The translations under genes and the position numbers were made by a program. A stretch of 64,000 nucleotides of DNA from Adiantum capillus-veneris (lineage: Eukaryota > Streptophyta > Polypodiopsida > Polypodiales > Pteridaceae). The notes under the pieces were generated by a model. It was not told the origin of the DNA, did not search any database, and saw nothing but the letters and a program-made list of their open reading frames with translations. Every line of letters begins with the position of its first letter. The first letter of the stretch is position 1. Below, piece after piece: positions 20,861 to 33,098 of the stretch. Location: NCBI GenBank assembly GCA_014529385.2, contig CM043960.1:73443410-73507409 (forward strand), in the 5' to 3' direction.

Positions 20861-21528
20861 AACGTTGAGGAGTCGATGCAGCTATTGTAATTTTTGGATT
20901 ACATAAGTAGTCCTTAATAAAGGGTTGGATTTTGGGTGCATCTCTAGACCATTGGATAAAGCTTGCAATTAGTGCCACATGGTAAGCTAAAGATAAGAAA
21001 CTTCTTTTATTATTTGTTTTAGGCCCTTAATGAGAGGGTGTTGGCATTTGTGTATCTCCGTTTTTAGAGATACAGGCATCGAACTTATTGTGCTCTATTT
21101 TTTATGCTTTTGGAACATATTATAATCCAAATAGTTTATTGTTACACTTTTTTTCAAAAAAATATAATATTTTATCACAATACCACATGTTTTAAAATAA
21201 TGGTGTCACTTTTTATTTTTCTCTCACAAAGAATCCTTTTATTACATGGAACTTTTCTCAATACCTTTATGTAGGCCATAGTAAATTTTCACCTTATTAT
21301 AATTAAAATAATTGATGCCTTTAACGCAACATGTGATGCTACAAAAAGGCATCACATGGATGCTTGTGTCAAGTGAGACAACCCAGCAGCAAGGTAGGCA
21401 CAAAAAGCTGGCACCCATACAATTCGTGCAAATACACCCATACAATTCGTGCAAAGGATGGGAGGGCTCTACAAGCTGAGGATCTTTTTGGCCTTTAAAA
21501 ATTTAAGCTCTATTATACATAGTATAGA
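20861..21528. other. Unassigned, ending in a Helitron-type 5' end (minus strand)
   Basis: No gene. At its right edge the plus strand reads TATTATACATAGTATAGA. This is the complement of a Helitron 5' start, like those at 20389, 22692 and 33804. The matching 3' end (CTRR with hairpin) was not found. Confidence 0.45.
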
Positions 21529-21906
21529 TATAAATTCTAACTTCTTTTTAAAATACTTAGTGGTAAGTGTTGAATTAATTTGACGGGCCTTTCCAAAGAG
21601 GCCTTCCCAAAGACAGACTCTAAATATTATAAATATTAGTCTAAAACGACGCGGCGGCATGGCCCTTCTTACCCTCAAACCCCTTTCTTTCATTGCCTAT
21701 TCAAAGAGGGTTTTGGACCACTTGCCAAAATCATGAGATACCAGGATCAAAGATGCCTTGGACTATTTTTAATGGAGCTGCGCAGACATAGGGAGAGCCT
21801 CTCGAGGAGAACATACAGGAGGAGACACTCATAGAGAGAGATCACTGATTTCTTTAGACTACATACGCGGCATTCAGACATCACAGTAGACTTCAGAGTC
21901 CACCTG

Positions 21907-21908
<2 letters not shown>

Positions 21909-21970
<62 letters not shown>
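21909..21970. repeat. (CT)n(CA)n microsatellite
   Basis: CT tract followed directly by CA tract. Confidence 0.95.
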
Positions 21971-21972
<2 letters not shown>

Positions 21973-22160
21973 AGGGGCGATCTTGATCTGGCATGGGCGT
22001 TTCTGTGCATTGCAGAAGCAAGGACCATTTTGGTATTTTGGGATCTACCGTTGCTTTGGATCTGCTAAAAACAACTTTCCTCTTGGGCATCGTACCTTGG
22101 AATGCATCGATTGCGGCATATGTCCATAGGTTGGCCATTGTGGGCATTATGGAAGGAGTG

Positions 22161-22585
22161 GAGGAGGGTATCGGATTGGTAGTCCCACAGAGTGTTTGGG
22201 AAAAATCATTTTTTCAAACATACAAAATTCCTTCCTTTAATTTGCCAAGAGGAAATTTTTAAAAATTAGGTTACTTTTTCAAGTTTTTACACTATTTTCT
22301 CTATTTTGGGGCCAAATTTCTCCTTTTCCCCTTGCATTCAACCGGTATTTTGGAAATTGAAAACGGAACGATATTAAGCTGAGACACATTTTTCCCGAAC
22401 ACTGGGACTCACACAGCTGGATGGCGCCGCTATGAAGGCTAGGCAGATACATGCCGTTGCTGCTCCTTGGCATCCTCTCTCTCTCTCTCTCTCTCTCCCC
22501 ACACACATGGATATTCACATTGTCCATATTTAGCTCTATATTTCGTGATATCTACATTGAACTTTGTATTTCATGCCAAAAACAT
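22161..22585. repeat. 420-bp dispersed repeat, copy 1
   Basis: Begins GAGGAGGGTATCGGATTGG and ends near TTTCATGCCAAAAACATCGA. An internal (CT)n sits at 22479-22498. It is non-coding. Copies 2 and 3 lie at 24449-24917 and 24974-25402. It is followed at 22692 by a Helitron-type 5' end (minus strand), so the repeat may be part of a Helitron body. Confidence 0.88.
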
Positions 22586-22856
22586 CGACTTAGAGCACAC
22601 TCGCAGGGGGTCTGTTGGTATAACGTCACTCAGCAACCCATTTTCAGCCACGTGGCTGCCTGAATTCCTCTCTCATTCATATATAGTATAGATTGTTGTT
22701 ACTCCATGCTGCAACACCTCCACCATAGCCTTCATTGCCACTCCACACACCTCCACCATCGTAAGGAGCGGCATTGACCACCATATCTCTCAATTTTTGT
22801 AGATGCCCCTTAAAGGAAGAAGAAGAAGAGAATTTTTAACATCGGTGGGAAACTGT

Positions 22857-22878
22857 GTGTGTGTGTGTGTGTGTGTGA

Positions 22879-22938
<60 letters not shown>
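22857..22938. repeat. (GT)n(GA)n microsatellite
   Basis: GT tract followed directly by GA tract; the reverse-complement layout of the CT/CA tracts nearby. Confidence 0.95.
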
Positions 22939-22943
<5 letters not shown>

Positions 22944-23171
22944 TTATCCTCTAGCAACAACAAGATGCCTATTCGGCTACTTCTAATGGCTACGTCCTCC
23001 AGGCTTGCTTGTTCGTCTACCCCCAACTCCGGCCATCCCTACTAATCGGACACATTGCCTTAGTTACGCAACGTCCACGTGGAAGGCCTGGATTTGGCCC
23101 TCCATAATATGGTAATATAGATAATATAGATGATGGCTTCTAATGTATGAACAATGTAAAGGTGAGCATGT

Positions 23172-23199
23172 AGAGAGAGAGAGAGAGAGAGAGAGAGAG
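23172..23199. repeat. (GA)n microsatellite
   Basis: About 14 GA units. Confidence 0.95.
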
Positions 23200-23795
23200 G
23201 GCTTGAACAGAACCGGCAGCGTGTGTTTTCTCATGCACACAACTTCTTTCTCTCTCTCTCTCAATGATGGAGGAAAGACCAAGTGTTCTACGACCATGGG
23301 TCCATATTTTTTTCTATGAACCAATGTGACCCAAATACGGGCGCCTCTGCTTCACCTTGAGCAGGATGAAAGAAGGAGAAGATCAACTTTAAAATATTTA
23401 AAAAACAGAGAGAAATTGTAAAAAATATATGTCATTTTCAAAATTTCCTCTTTTAATCTACCATGAGGGGAATTTTGTATGTTTATGAAATCGATTTTCC
23501 AAACACTGACGGACGCCCACTCTACAATCCTGATTTGGGCAGGCAATTGAATCCCAAGTTGGGCTGACAGCGGCCGGAGAACCTCAATCTAGGCTAGAGG
23601 CTGCAGAACTTGTGTTGACGGCGGCAGGTAAGGGCCATCAACAACCGCCTTGTACGCAACATGAGAGTAAGTGATTGTCAAGAGAAGGAAGCTCGACAGG
23701 TGATGAAGCTGGAGCAAGCTAAGCAACAGAGCCGCAAAGAGCGAGTGGAGGTGGCCCCAGCTTGGCAACGCTAGCACATGAAGAAGAGAGTCGAT
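23200..23795. other. Unassigned stretch
   Basis: No gene recognised. Overlapping small frames on both strands have no domain and draw much of their length from microsatellite sequence. Confidence 0.4.
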
Positions 23796-23811
23796 GGTGG
23801 CACTGGCGTGC

Positions 23812-23816
23812 GTGCG

Positions 23817-23892
<76 letters not shown>
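23812..23892. repeat. (GC)n(CA)n(GA)n compound microsatellite
   Basis: Short GC run, then CA tract, then GA tract. The long minus-strand frame that crosses it is an artefact of the dinucleotide repeats. Confidence 0.95.
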
Positions 23893-23894
<2 letters not shown>

Positions 23895-24448
23895 CGGTGA
23901 TTCTGGTCTTGGCTGTAGAGCTGTAGCTGTGAGGAAGAGGCGAGGTCAGTGGCAAGCTAGGACTCGAGGGTTGTGCGGAAATCTGACTGACGCAGCAGAC
24001 AACGAAGGAGCTGATCGCAATGCCAGGTGGCAACGAAGGCATCATGAGGCAGCAGTGGGCAGCGTCGCTCATGATAGAGCAGGCAAGTCTGCGTGGCGGC
24101 GTGGTGGCATAGGGTTTTAGTGACCGTTGCAAAGAAATGATGTGTAGTGTACATTGAGGGCCGGGGACTGCGACGTCTCTCCTCAAGCTTACAAGCGGAG
24201 AGCCTGCAATCACTTTTGCCTACCTTTGAGCTCTATCTCTCTCTCACCCCGGGTATCCTGTTCGCCTCCCTCGCATAAGTGGCTGTTCATCTCCCACAGG
24301 GCTCACCAATATTCTCGGCAGCTCCCGGCTCACCACCCCTGAATTCTCTTTCACTGCCACCTGGCATGCTTGAATTCGATTCCCCTCACTCATATAAACT
24401 AGAACTCACCGGATGCAGCAAACTTTGACACTTTGACACGTGGCACTG
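23893..24448. other. Unassigned GC-richer stretch
   Basis: Open frames on both strands, none with a domain. Possibly a captured fragment, but no motif supports a gene name. Confidence 0.35.
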
Positions 24449-24758
24449 GAGGAGGGTATCGGATTGGTAGTCCCATAGAGTGTTTGGGAAAAATCAATTT
24501 TTCAAACATACAAAATTCCTTCCTTTAATTTGCCAAGAGGAAAATTTTAAAAATTAGGTTACTTTTTCAAGTTTTTACACTATTTTCTCTATTTTGGGGC
24601 CGAATTTCTCCTTTTCCCCTTGCACTCAACCGGCATTTTGGAAATTGAAAACGGCACGATATTAAGCTGAGACACATTTTTCTCGAACACTGGGACTCAC
24701 ACAGCTGGGTGGCGCCGCTATGAAGGCTAGGCAGATACATGCCGTTGCTGCTCCTTGG

Positions 24759-24815
<57 letters not shown>

Positions 24816-24912
24816 CACACATGGATATTCACATTGTCCATATTTAGCTCTGTATTTCGTGATATCTACATTGAACTTTGTATTGCATGCCAAAAACACC
24901 AGCATTGATTTA

Positions 24913-24917
<5 letters not shown>
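24449..24917. repeat. 420-470 bp dispersed repeat, copy 2
   Basis: Copy of 22161-22585 with a longer internal (CT)n (about 24763-24813). It ends at TTGATTTACAT and is followed by another (CT)n tract (24918-24972). Confidence 0.9.
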
Positions 24918-24970
<53 letters not shown>

Positions 24971-24973
24971 TGT

Positions 24974-25400
24974 GGGAGGGTATCGGATTGGTAGTCCCAC
25001 AGAGTGTTTGGGAAACATCAATTTTTCAAACATACAAAATTCCTTCCTTTAATTTGCCAAGAGGAAAATTTTAAAAATTAGGTTACTTTTTCAAGTTTTT
25101 ACACTATTTTCTCTATTTTGGGGCCGAATTTCTCCTTTTCCCCTTGCACTCAACCGGCATCTTGGAAATTGAAAACGGCACGATATTAAGCTGAGACACA
25201 TTTTTCTCGAACACTGGGACTCACACAGCTGGGTGGCGCCGCTATGAAGGCTAGGCAGATACATGCCGTTGCTGCTCCTTGGCATCCTCTCTCTCTCTCT
25301 CCCCACACATGGATATTCACATTGTCCATATTTAGCTCTGTATTTCGTGATATCTACATTGAACTTTGTATTGCATGCCAAAAACACCAGCATTGATTTA

Positions 25401-25402
<2 letters not shown>
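24974..25402. repeat. 420-470 bp dispersed repeat, copy 3, in tandem with copy 2
   Basis: Nearly identical to copy 2, same orientation, separated from it only by (CT)n. Its internal CT tract is much shorter (about 25289-25301) and it ends at the same TTGATTTACAT before another (CT)n (25403-25449). The pair is a recent tandem duplication of about 525 bp. Confidence 0.9.
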
Positions 25403-25452
<50 letters not shown>

Positions 25453-25688
25453 GCTATTGATCAGTCGGTGGAACCTCCTGCATTGAATATGTGTGCAAGC
25501 TATGCCTTACATGCCCGATGGCCAACAGATTGGCGGGTGCTTGTTGAGAGGCCCCACATAGGGCATTAAGTTATAAATTGCGAGCCTGAGAGAATTTGTC
25601 ATTTTCCCGACCGTGCGAGAGGTAGGTAGGTAGGGAGAGGGGGATTTGTGCTGCCTGAGCAGGCTCGACGCCAAATACTGCAGTCGTG

Positions 25689-25690
<2 letters not shown>

Positions 25691-25729
<39 letters not shown>
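25691..25729. repeat. (GA)n microsatellite, left of short element
   Basis: GA tract directly beside the short LINE-tailed element at 25730-25880. Confidence 0.95.
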
Positions 25730-25878
25730 AAGAAATGAAATGAAATGTTATATTAGCCGTCTTCAAAAGGCCAAAATGACCAAGAAGAGCAAACGGATAC
25801 AATCACCAACTTGGTGGATCTAATACAATAGGTACAAAATAAAATGAAGTAAAAAAAAAACCTAAAACGACTGTCCGC

Positions 25879-25880
<2 letters not shown>
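25730..25880 (-). mobile_element. Short element bracketed by (GA)n, LINE-like 3' tail
   Basis: About 150 bp of unique sequence between two (GA)n tracts. Read on the minus strand it contains TTGGTCATTTTGGCCTTTTG and AAGACG, resembling the 3' tail of the LINE at 26282 and the motif at 7905. It ends with (ATTTC)n-like repeats before (TC)n. No polymerase III boxes can be matched. It may be a SINE or a severely truncated LINE relative. Confidence 0.4.

Positions 25881-25915
<35 letters not shown>
25881..25915. repeat. (GA)n microsatellite, right of short element
   Basis: Second GA tract bracketing the short element. Confidence 0.95.
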
Positions 25916-25918
<3 letters not shown>

Positions 25919-26231
25919 CCAAATCTTGTTGAAGGTACTCTCACTGTTGTCCTACTCATCTCAGCTTGCCGATTTGCCTCCGCTCAGCACTGTCAAGCTT
26001 TGCACCCGCCTTCACTCCAAGGCTCAAGCCTATGAAGAGCATATTCTCCTCAGCAACCATCATTGCCCATCAGGATCTTTCTCGTCCCTGTGTGTGTGCG
26101 TGTGCGTGCGTCGGGTTGTGGAATGCCATGTGCTTGACAGCGCCATCAATGACGGGCTTAGCGACACTCGATGGTGTGTGCATGTGTGAGAGAGACCGGC
26201 CCAGATCACTGTCCACGGGCGGCAATGTACC

Positions 26232-26233
<2 letters not shown>

Positions 26234-26273
<40 letters not shown>

Positions 26274-26281
26274 TAGATAGA
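26234..26281. repeat. (GA)n(GATA)n microsatellite at LINE 3' junction
   Basis: GA tract and three GATA units running directly into the LINE 3' end at 26282. Confidence 0.92.
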
Positions 26282-26313
26282 TTTATTTATCGTCCTCGGA
26301 GGTCAAATATGAC

Positions 26314-29300
26314 CTATGGGACCAAAGTTACATGTGATGTAGTATGTGTATGGCTACTGAGTGACTCTCGATGCTCCAAAATTGTAGTCATGAGAGTCGC
26401 AATGGAGAGCCCACACTTTGGTTGGGAGAGGAAAGTGTGTAGGTCTAAGTTATGGCTGAAAATGTGAGAGAAGCAAGTTCGGATGTGATCAGAAGCTGAG
26501 CACTCTAGTAGTGTGTGGTACTCAGACTCTCGAACTTGCAGTGAGCATAATGTGCACAATCGATTTGACTCTTCTCCATTGCCCCAACGCCCTATCTCGC
26601 ATCGAAGGAAATGAGAGCTAAGCCGAATTGCTGCGATAGTGCGTATCGCGGACAAGGGAATAGGCTCAAGCATGCAAGTGTGAGTACGGTTTCCTCTCTC
26701 AGCGAAGAACATGGTTTTGTAGTTGGGGGCAATATAGGTGGTGTAATGTATGAAGCGTGACCCACCGGATTTCTCCCAAGCCGTAATACATTGGCATTGT
26801 AGAAAAGCTTCATTCACTTGAGAGTCAATTGAAGCATCATGTAGCAAGTGTAATGCATCCCATCTCCCAAACCACTTCTTTATGTCTTGCATCCATCCCG
26901 TGCTCAAGATCTTGCTTTTATGCGTCTTTTGAACTTTTTTGCTTGCTTCCCATGCAATTGTAGGAAGTCGATGTGAGGGGTTTTGACGCATCTTTATCAT
27001 GTACTCCACAACCCTTTCCATGCCCATAACCTCCATTGGAAGAGATCCCGACTCAAGAAGTAGGAGCATATATGGTGTTTGTGTCTTAACTTGGAGAAAG
27101 TTTGTAAGAAAACGCTTTTGGACATTCTCAAACTCTTTCCAAGTAGACTTTGAGATGCTCCCGCCCCACACTTCAACTCCATAAAGAAGAACCGGTGTCA
27201 CCAATGCATCAAAAAGATACTTCTTGAGAACCCAACACTTGATGTTTCCCGCATTACACATGTTCTCAAATGCATAATATACTCTCTTTCCGCTTCCAAA
27301 CGATGCATAGCACATTCATGCCACTTGTGATTGGATGGAACCTCAAGGCCAAGGTACTTAAAACTCTCAACAACTTCAAGTGTCTCGTTGTTGTACACAA
27401 TGCATGGCTTCTCCTTATGGTTGGTTTTCACAAGCATAACCTTTGTTTTGGATTCATTTACAATCAGCCCACTATGCAAGCAAAAGTTCTCAAGGACAAC
27501 CATAAGCTTTTGTGCATCTTCTAAAGTGTGTGCTAGAAGCACTACATCATCTGCATACAACAAAAGCATGATTACCGCATTGCAAATAGTGACCTCTTCA
27601 ATGCCTTCTTCTTGCATAAAGTCAAGTACCATTTGTTCCAATTGATCGATGCATAGACCAAAGAGAGTTGGTGACAATGGACATCCTTGTTTAACCCCAA
27701 TAGTGCTTACAAAAATTTCTGAAATTTCTCTTCCCATGCGCAATTGACAAATCACCTTCTCATAGATTCGAGAAACCGCAAGCATAAACTCACTTGGCAC
27801 TTGGAGTTCTTCCATCCTTCTCCACAAATTGTTAAGTGGAATCATATCAAAGGCTTTGTTAAAGTCCACAAAACAACAATACAATCGTTTGCCTTTCAAC
27901 CGACTTTCCTCCATGAAAACACGAAGAGTGACAAGATGATCAATGGTGCTATGGCATCGACGAAAACCCGCTTGTCCCTTTGCACGCTTGTCATTCTCTT
28001 CAGCCCAATCACTCAATTTCATCTCCATTATGCACCCAAACAACTTTGCCATAAGAGACCCAATCATTATAGTACGGTAGTTGCTTACATTCTTTACATC
28101 CCTTCCTTTATGCAAAGGCTTAACCCAATTAGTACTCCAATCATAAGGCATACCATGTTGAAGTGCAAGGTTGAACATATCACACATCCACTCATGGGTA
28201 AAATCTCCCGTCCATTTGATCATCTCCGGCTTGATACCTTAATATCTCCCGCTTTGCGAGTGGCCAACTTTTCAAGCCCACCGCATACATCCTCAATAGT
28301 AAAATTAAAAAAGACGGCATGCATGGGAGTGAACCATAAAATGGCATTTTTTCAGTATTTTCTTGCTCATATAATTGCCTACAATGTGTGTACATATTCA
28401 CTAGACTCAAGTTACCAAAATTCTCAACCCACTTGCCTCTCAAATTTCTCCAAAATCTTCCACATGCATGTGCCTTTTCTTGGACTTGAAATTCTTGTTG
28501 TTTTACTTCCCATCTTCTTCTCTTCTTTTGAATCAATGCCTTGTATGAATGCAAATGACTTTGATAGTTGTCTTTGTCCATAGTTGCATCAAGCTTTATC
28601 AAGGACTTTCAAGCATCTTGACATTCTTTATCAAACCACCTTTTGCGTGATCTATCTTTGTTGATACCATGGAGATGATTTATGGCAAAGCATTCTTCCG
28701 CACAAGAACAAATAGCTTTCTTGAAAGCTTCCCATTTAGTTTCCAATGGTGCATCACATTGAAGCTTTGTCATCTATAATTTTTGTTGAACCATTTCAAT
28801 GTACATTGGTGCCCGCTTGAAATCCATACATAGTGATAACTTCTCTTTCCTTTGGCTAAGATTATCATGCTTAGTTGCTTCTCCACATGAAAGGTCAATA
28901 CATAAGGTGCGATGGTCGGATTCCAGGGTCCATTGACCAAACATAAAACTCTTTATGCGATACATGATGGCTTCAGAGAGTAGCATATAGTCAATCACAC
29001 TATCCCCATTATGTCTCCTACATGTAAATCCATTGGTTCCACTCCACAAAGATACACCATTGGCAATGAGCATACCCGTGCTATTACACATGTGTAAAAG
29101 TAACTTTCCATAGTGATCCGGCTCTTTCTCATCCATTGAAGTACGATCATACAAGTGAACTTCCTCCAACTCCCTTGAAATGTATGGCATATCAAATTGT
29201 TGAGTATCATGTTGCAATGTTTTTGTGCGAGCATTCATATCCCCAAATACAATAACATCACCTTCACCTTTGAAATAAACAATGTCCTCTTCCAAACCAG

Positions 29301-29702
29301 AAAATGGTTGATCTCTATCCATGCAAGCATAAAAGGGAGAATCATGATGAGAAATGTAGCAACCGGCTACAAAAATGGGTGCTCTTTTTGGTGTCATAAT
29401 TTTCAGGCATACATAACGTTTTTACTTGTCATCTTTCACAATTGATACAAAATCTTCCAATCCTTTCTTAACCATACATGCTAACCCTCCTTGTCCTCTT
29501 CGTTGCTTGAGATTCTTTGACCACATCAATGAATGTACATTGTAATCCTCCAAGCCGTTAATCCTTTGTGTATCATGCTCCCAAGTTTAAACAAGAAGTA
29601 CAACATCGGCTTTGCTTGTTAGTTCATCAATGCCAACCCCCGCATTCCATGGGTATCCATTACAATTCCAAAAGCATATTTTCAATTGTAACTCGATCTC
29701 AT
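26314..29702 (-). pseudogene. LINE ORF2: endonuclease, reverse transcriptase, Cys/His zinc finger
   Basis: Encodes the enzyme that nicks the target and copies the LINE RNA there. The AP-type endonuclease lies at about 29690-28870 (ICFWNCNGYPW, VIFGDMNART, DSVIDYMLLS, ESDHRTLCIDL). A linker follows at 28770-28230. RT lies at about 28220-27330 (SNYRTIMIGSLMAKLF, CCFVDFNKAFDMIP, GVKQGCPLSPTLFGL, catalytic LLYADDVVLLA, then SFKYLGLEVPSN). A thumb/C-terminal region (LYGVEVWGGS, WMQDIKKWFGRWD) leads to a zinc-finger-like CTLC...EYHTLLEC near 26500-26450. Stops interrupt the endonuclease at three points: near 29590 (in place of the E of ETWEHD), near 29430 and near 28774. Another stop lies near 28605, and frames change near 28225 and 27290. 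The motif set differs from plant L1 (which has FADD and KQGDPLSP); I recall similar enzymes from ferns, gymnosperms and green algae, but the clade is not settled. Confidence 0.82.
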
Positions 29703-29722
29703 AGGTCACGCATCCCTATTTC

Positions 29723-32700
29723 CTTAAGGGACTTGCCTCCTCCTTGGGCACATTTTCTTCATGAGAGATCTCCTTGTTTTTATTATTCTTTTCCTCATAT
29801 GCCTTGCGACGCATATTTTGTTTCTTAATAGTGCGATCTTCACATACAAAACATTTTGTATCCCTGAAATAGATCCAACTATTATCAAGGATAATCTTTC
29901 GCTTGGTCTCATCCGGCATGGTGCATACAATTGGCCGTTCTCCCGAGCGAGGAGTGTTAGGAAATAAGACGTAGCTAAATAGATAATTGAGTAGATTACT
30001 TAATGGAGAGAGACAGATTTATATACACGAGATTATAGAGTAGATAGAGAGAGAGAGAGTAGACACGATATACGTGGTTCACCCAATGTGGGCTACGTCC
30101 ACGGGAAAGCAGCCACTCAATGGCTTTAGTACTTCAAAACAAGAAGTAGTTTACAAAGGGATTATACCCTTAATGGAGCTCCCGCCTTGCTTCACTCTCA
30201 CCACCTCACACTCACCTTGTTGCATCAACTTCACACTATGAAATGTGTATAGAAATGGCCTCCTTTTATAGGCCAAAAAGGCTGCCCTCTCTTATGAGAG
30301 ACAGCCATGTGTAGCTGCCCTTGTGCGAATAAGTCCAAATCGGACCCTCCAATCCGCCCATGTGTGGTCGCCCTTGAGAAGAAAATTCCGCTTTTGAATT
30401 CGGCCACCGGCCATTGACTTCCGACCACCAGCCAACCGACCGGTTGTTTTCCGACCACTTTTCGACCGCCGTCCGGCCATAATATTCCGGCGAAAAAAAA
30501 TCTCGGGGGCCTCCACCCCCGAGGCCTTTGAAGTTGCCCCTGATTTTTGTCCGTGAAAATTTTTGGTTTCCGGTGAGTGATTTTCCTTCACGCACGATGG
30601 CTTCTCCTCATAATGGGGGCCTTACAAATGTGCGCTTTTACCACAAAAAATTAGAAAGGGTAAATCAGGCTCCATACTTAACAATCTCCCACTTGGAGAC
30701 TGATCTCCAAACCAAACTTGTGACTGCTTTTCATTCTGGCTTCTTATCCTTGAATGCCGATTGAAGATGAGCAAAAGCTCAACTTCTCCTTGTTGACCAC
30801 CTTTGTAAACATGTCTGCAGGATTGGCACTGGTATGCACCTTTCCTAGCTTTAGCTATCCCTCTTCCAAAAGAGTGCGTATGAAGTGATATCTCACCTCA
30901 ATGTGCTTTGTCCTTGAATGAAAGGCTGAGTTCTTCGCAAGATGGATAGTGCTTTGGCTATCACTGTACAAGACACAATTGTCTTGTTTGAATCCAAGCT
31001 CTTCTAAGAATCTGTGAAGCCACAGAATTTCTTTGCTTGCCTCCGTCATTGCTACATACTCTGCTTCCGTGGTAGAAAGTGAAACCACTTTCTGCAGCTT
31101 TGAAGCCCAGCTTACTACTGTGCCTCCAACCGTGAACACATAGCCAGTAGTGCTCCTTCGAGTATCTTTGTCACTTGCCATATCTGCATCAGCATACCCT
31201 TCTAGAAAAATATCAGTTCCTCCAAAATACAAAGCATTTGTTGTTGTCCCTTTTAGATACCTAAGTATCCACTTCACAGCTTGCCAATGCTCTTTACCTG
31301 GGTTGTCCATGAACCTACTCACAACTCCCACTGTATGTGCAATGTCTGGCCTTGTCCAGACCATAGCATACATTAGAGAACCTACCGTTGCAGCATATGG
31401 AACTTTAGACATATAGGCTTTCTCCTCTTGTGTCTTTGGACACATATCCTTCGTTAGTTTAAAATGACCAGCCAAAGGTGTAGAAACTGGTTTTGCATTT
31501 TGCATTGCAAACCTTTCTAGTACCTTCTTGATGTAATCTTCTTGAGATAGCTTTATTGTCTTCTTCGTCCTGTCCCTTGATAGAAGTAGTTTACAAAGGG
31601 ATTATACCCTTAATGGAGCTCCCGCCTTGCTTCACTCTCACCACCTCACAGTCACCTTGTTGCATCAACTTCACACTATGTGTAGAAATGGCCTCCTTTT
31701 ATAGGCCAAAAGGGCTGCCCTCTCTTATGAGAGACAGCCATGTGTAGCCGCCCTTCTGCGAATAAGTCCAAATCGGACCCTCCAATCCGCCCATGTGTGG
31801 CCGCCCTTGAGAAGACAAGTCCGCTTTTGAATTCGGCCATTGGCCACCGGCCATTGACTTCCGACCACTGGCCACCAGCCATTGACTACCGGCCACCGGC
31901 CAACCGACCGATTGTTTTCCGACCACTTTTCGGCTGCCGGCCGGCCATAATATTCCGGCGAAAAAGAATATTCCAGCGAAAAAAAAGTCTCGAAGGCCTT
32001 TAAAGTTGCCCCTGATTTTTGTCCGTGAAAATTTTTGGTTTCCGGTGAGTGATTTTCCTTCACGCACGATGGCTTCTCCTCATAATGGGGGCCTTACAAA
32101 TGTGCGCTTTTAACACAGAAAATTACAAAGGGTAAATCAGGCTCCATACTTAACAAGAAGCTCCTTGCTTCCCCACTCTATGTGCTCCATAGACCATAAC
32201 TCCGGACATGTCAAAGTGGGTTTTGAAGAAATCTTCAATAACAATGGCAAGAGAAGGAGGTGTCTCTAACTTCTCTTCGGGAATTCCACGAATAACAATG
32301 TTCTTGGAATGTCACTCCCGTTCCTTCAACTCCTCCACATCCACATTCTCAACATTCTTTGTTTGAACCATAGCTTGCATGAGTGAGGAATTAGAAACCG
32401 CATTGCTACCACATACATTAGCCCAAGACTTGTTTGTGCATACATTTTTCATGTCGCATACATCCCGGCTCATAGTGTCAAATTTCTCCTCTTTCAATAC
32501 ATGGTCATGCTCTACTTTGCTCATCCGCTCCTTCAAAGCATTCAAGTCCACAAGAGAGCGTTTACATTCCTTGACTTCCTCTTCAAGTTGCATCAAACGT
32601 GTTGTTTGCATCTCAAGTGTCCTCTTGAGATTCTCATTCTCAACCACAAGTACCCTTAGTGTGCCATTCTCCATTGCAAGTGCTCGTAAGTCTTCGCCTT

Positions 32701-32869
32701 GTTTGTTTACGGTCTCTTGCAATGATACCAAGTACGCCATGATCATGGTTTCCGATGTCGTTGGTTGGGTGGTTGTGTTGCTATCTCCACACTTAGGAGA
32801 TTTTGGATCATTTTCCACAATGGTTGTGGACCTTGTTGAAGAAGAACCCTTGCGAGTGCCGCAAGACAT
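29723..32869 (-). pseudogene. LINE ORF1 (coiled coil plus RNA-binding-like domain), split by copia
   Basis: Starts MSCGTRKGSSSTRS at 32869. Residues of about 45-130 form a coiled coil rich in Leu, Glu and Lys (ENENLKRTLEMQTTRLMQLE). An in-frame TGA lies near 32312. Reading continues with SKNIVIRGIPEE and VMVYGAHRVGK, the style of the RRM-like domain of L1 ORF1 proteins. At 32155 a copia element interrupts. The frame resumes at about 29950 with RPIVCTMPDETKRKIILD and a basic C-terminus (KKQNMRRKAYEEKNNKNK), ending near 29723. ORF2 follows within a few dozen bases. The protein would bind LINE RNA as a multimer. Confidence 0.75.
29955..32155 (-). mobile_element. Ty1/copia LTR element nested in LINE ORF1
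   Basis: Minus-strand element. The 3' LTR is 29955-30683 (TGTTAGG...TTAACA on the plus strand). Next to it is the typical copia polypurine tract (CAAGTGGGAGAT on the minus strand). The other LTR copy occupies about 31582-32155. The interior, about 30690-31580, holds the copia RNase H region (YADADMASDKDTRRSTTGY, STTEAEYVAMTEASKEILWL, SRTKHIEVRYHFIR). It is far shorter than a full copia element, so it is a broken fossil. Flanks of 5 bp (AGGAG / AGAAG) are a near match and mark the target duplication. The LTR copies differ at a number of sites, so the insertion is not very recent, but it is younger than the LINE it entered. Confidence 0.88.
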
Positions 32870-33098
32870 TGTATGTAAAATAGGAGATGAGAATCAATTT
32901 TGTTGAACCTGTTCACTTCGGAAATGCTGCTATAGAAACGCCTTCCAAAACTCTGAAAATTTCTGTCTTTACATCAATGCGTAGAGGACTTCGTGCTCTT
33001 CGATTGAGGCTATAGATCACCCAAATCGGAGTTCGGATGAAGAAGTTATGATCAAAAGAATGGACTACTATCTACTAGGTCAAAAAACGGCTGCGTTT

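Noticed and set aside
27744-28583. 279-codon plus-strand open frame
   Set aside because: It lies exactly opposite the LINE reverse transcriptase and linker on the minus strand and has no domain of its own.
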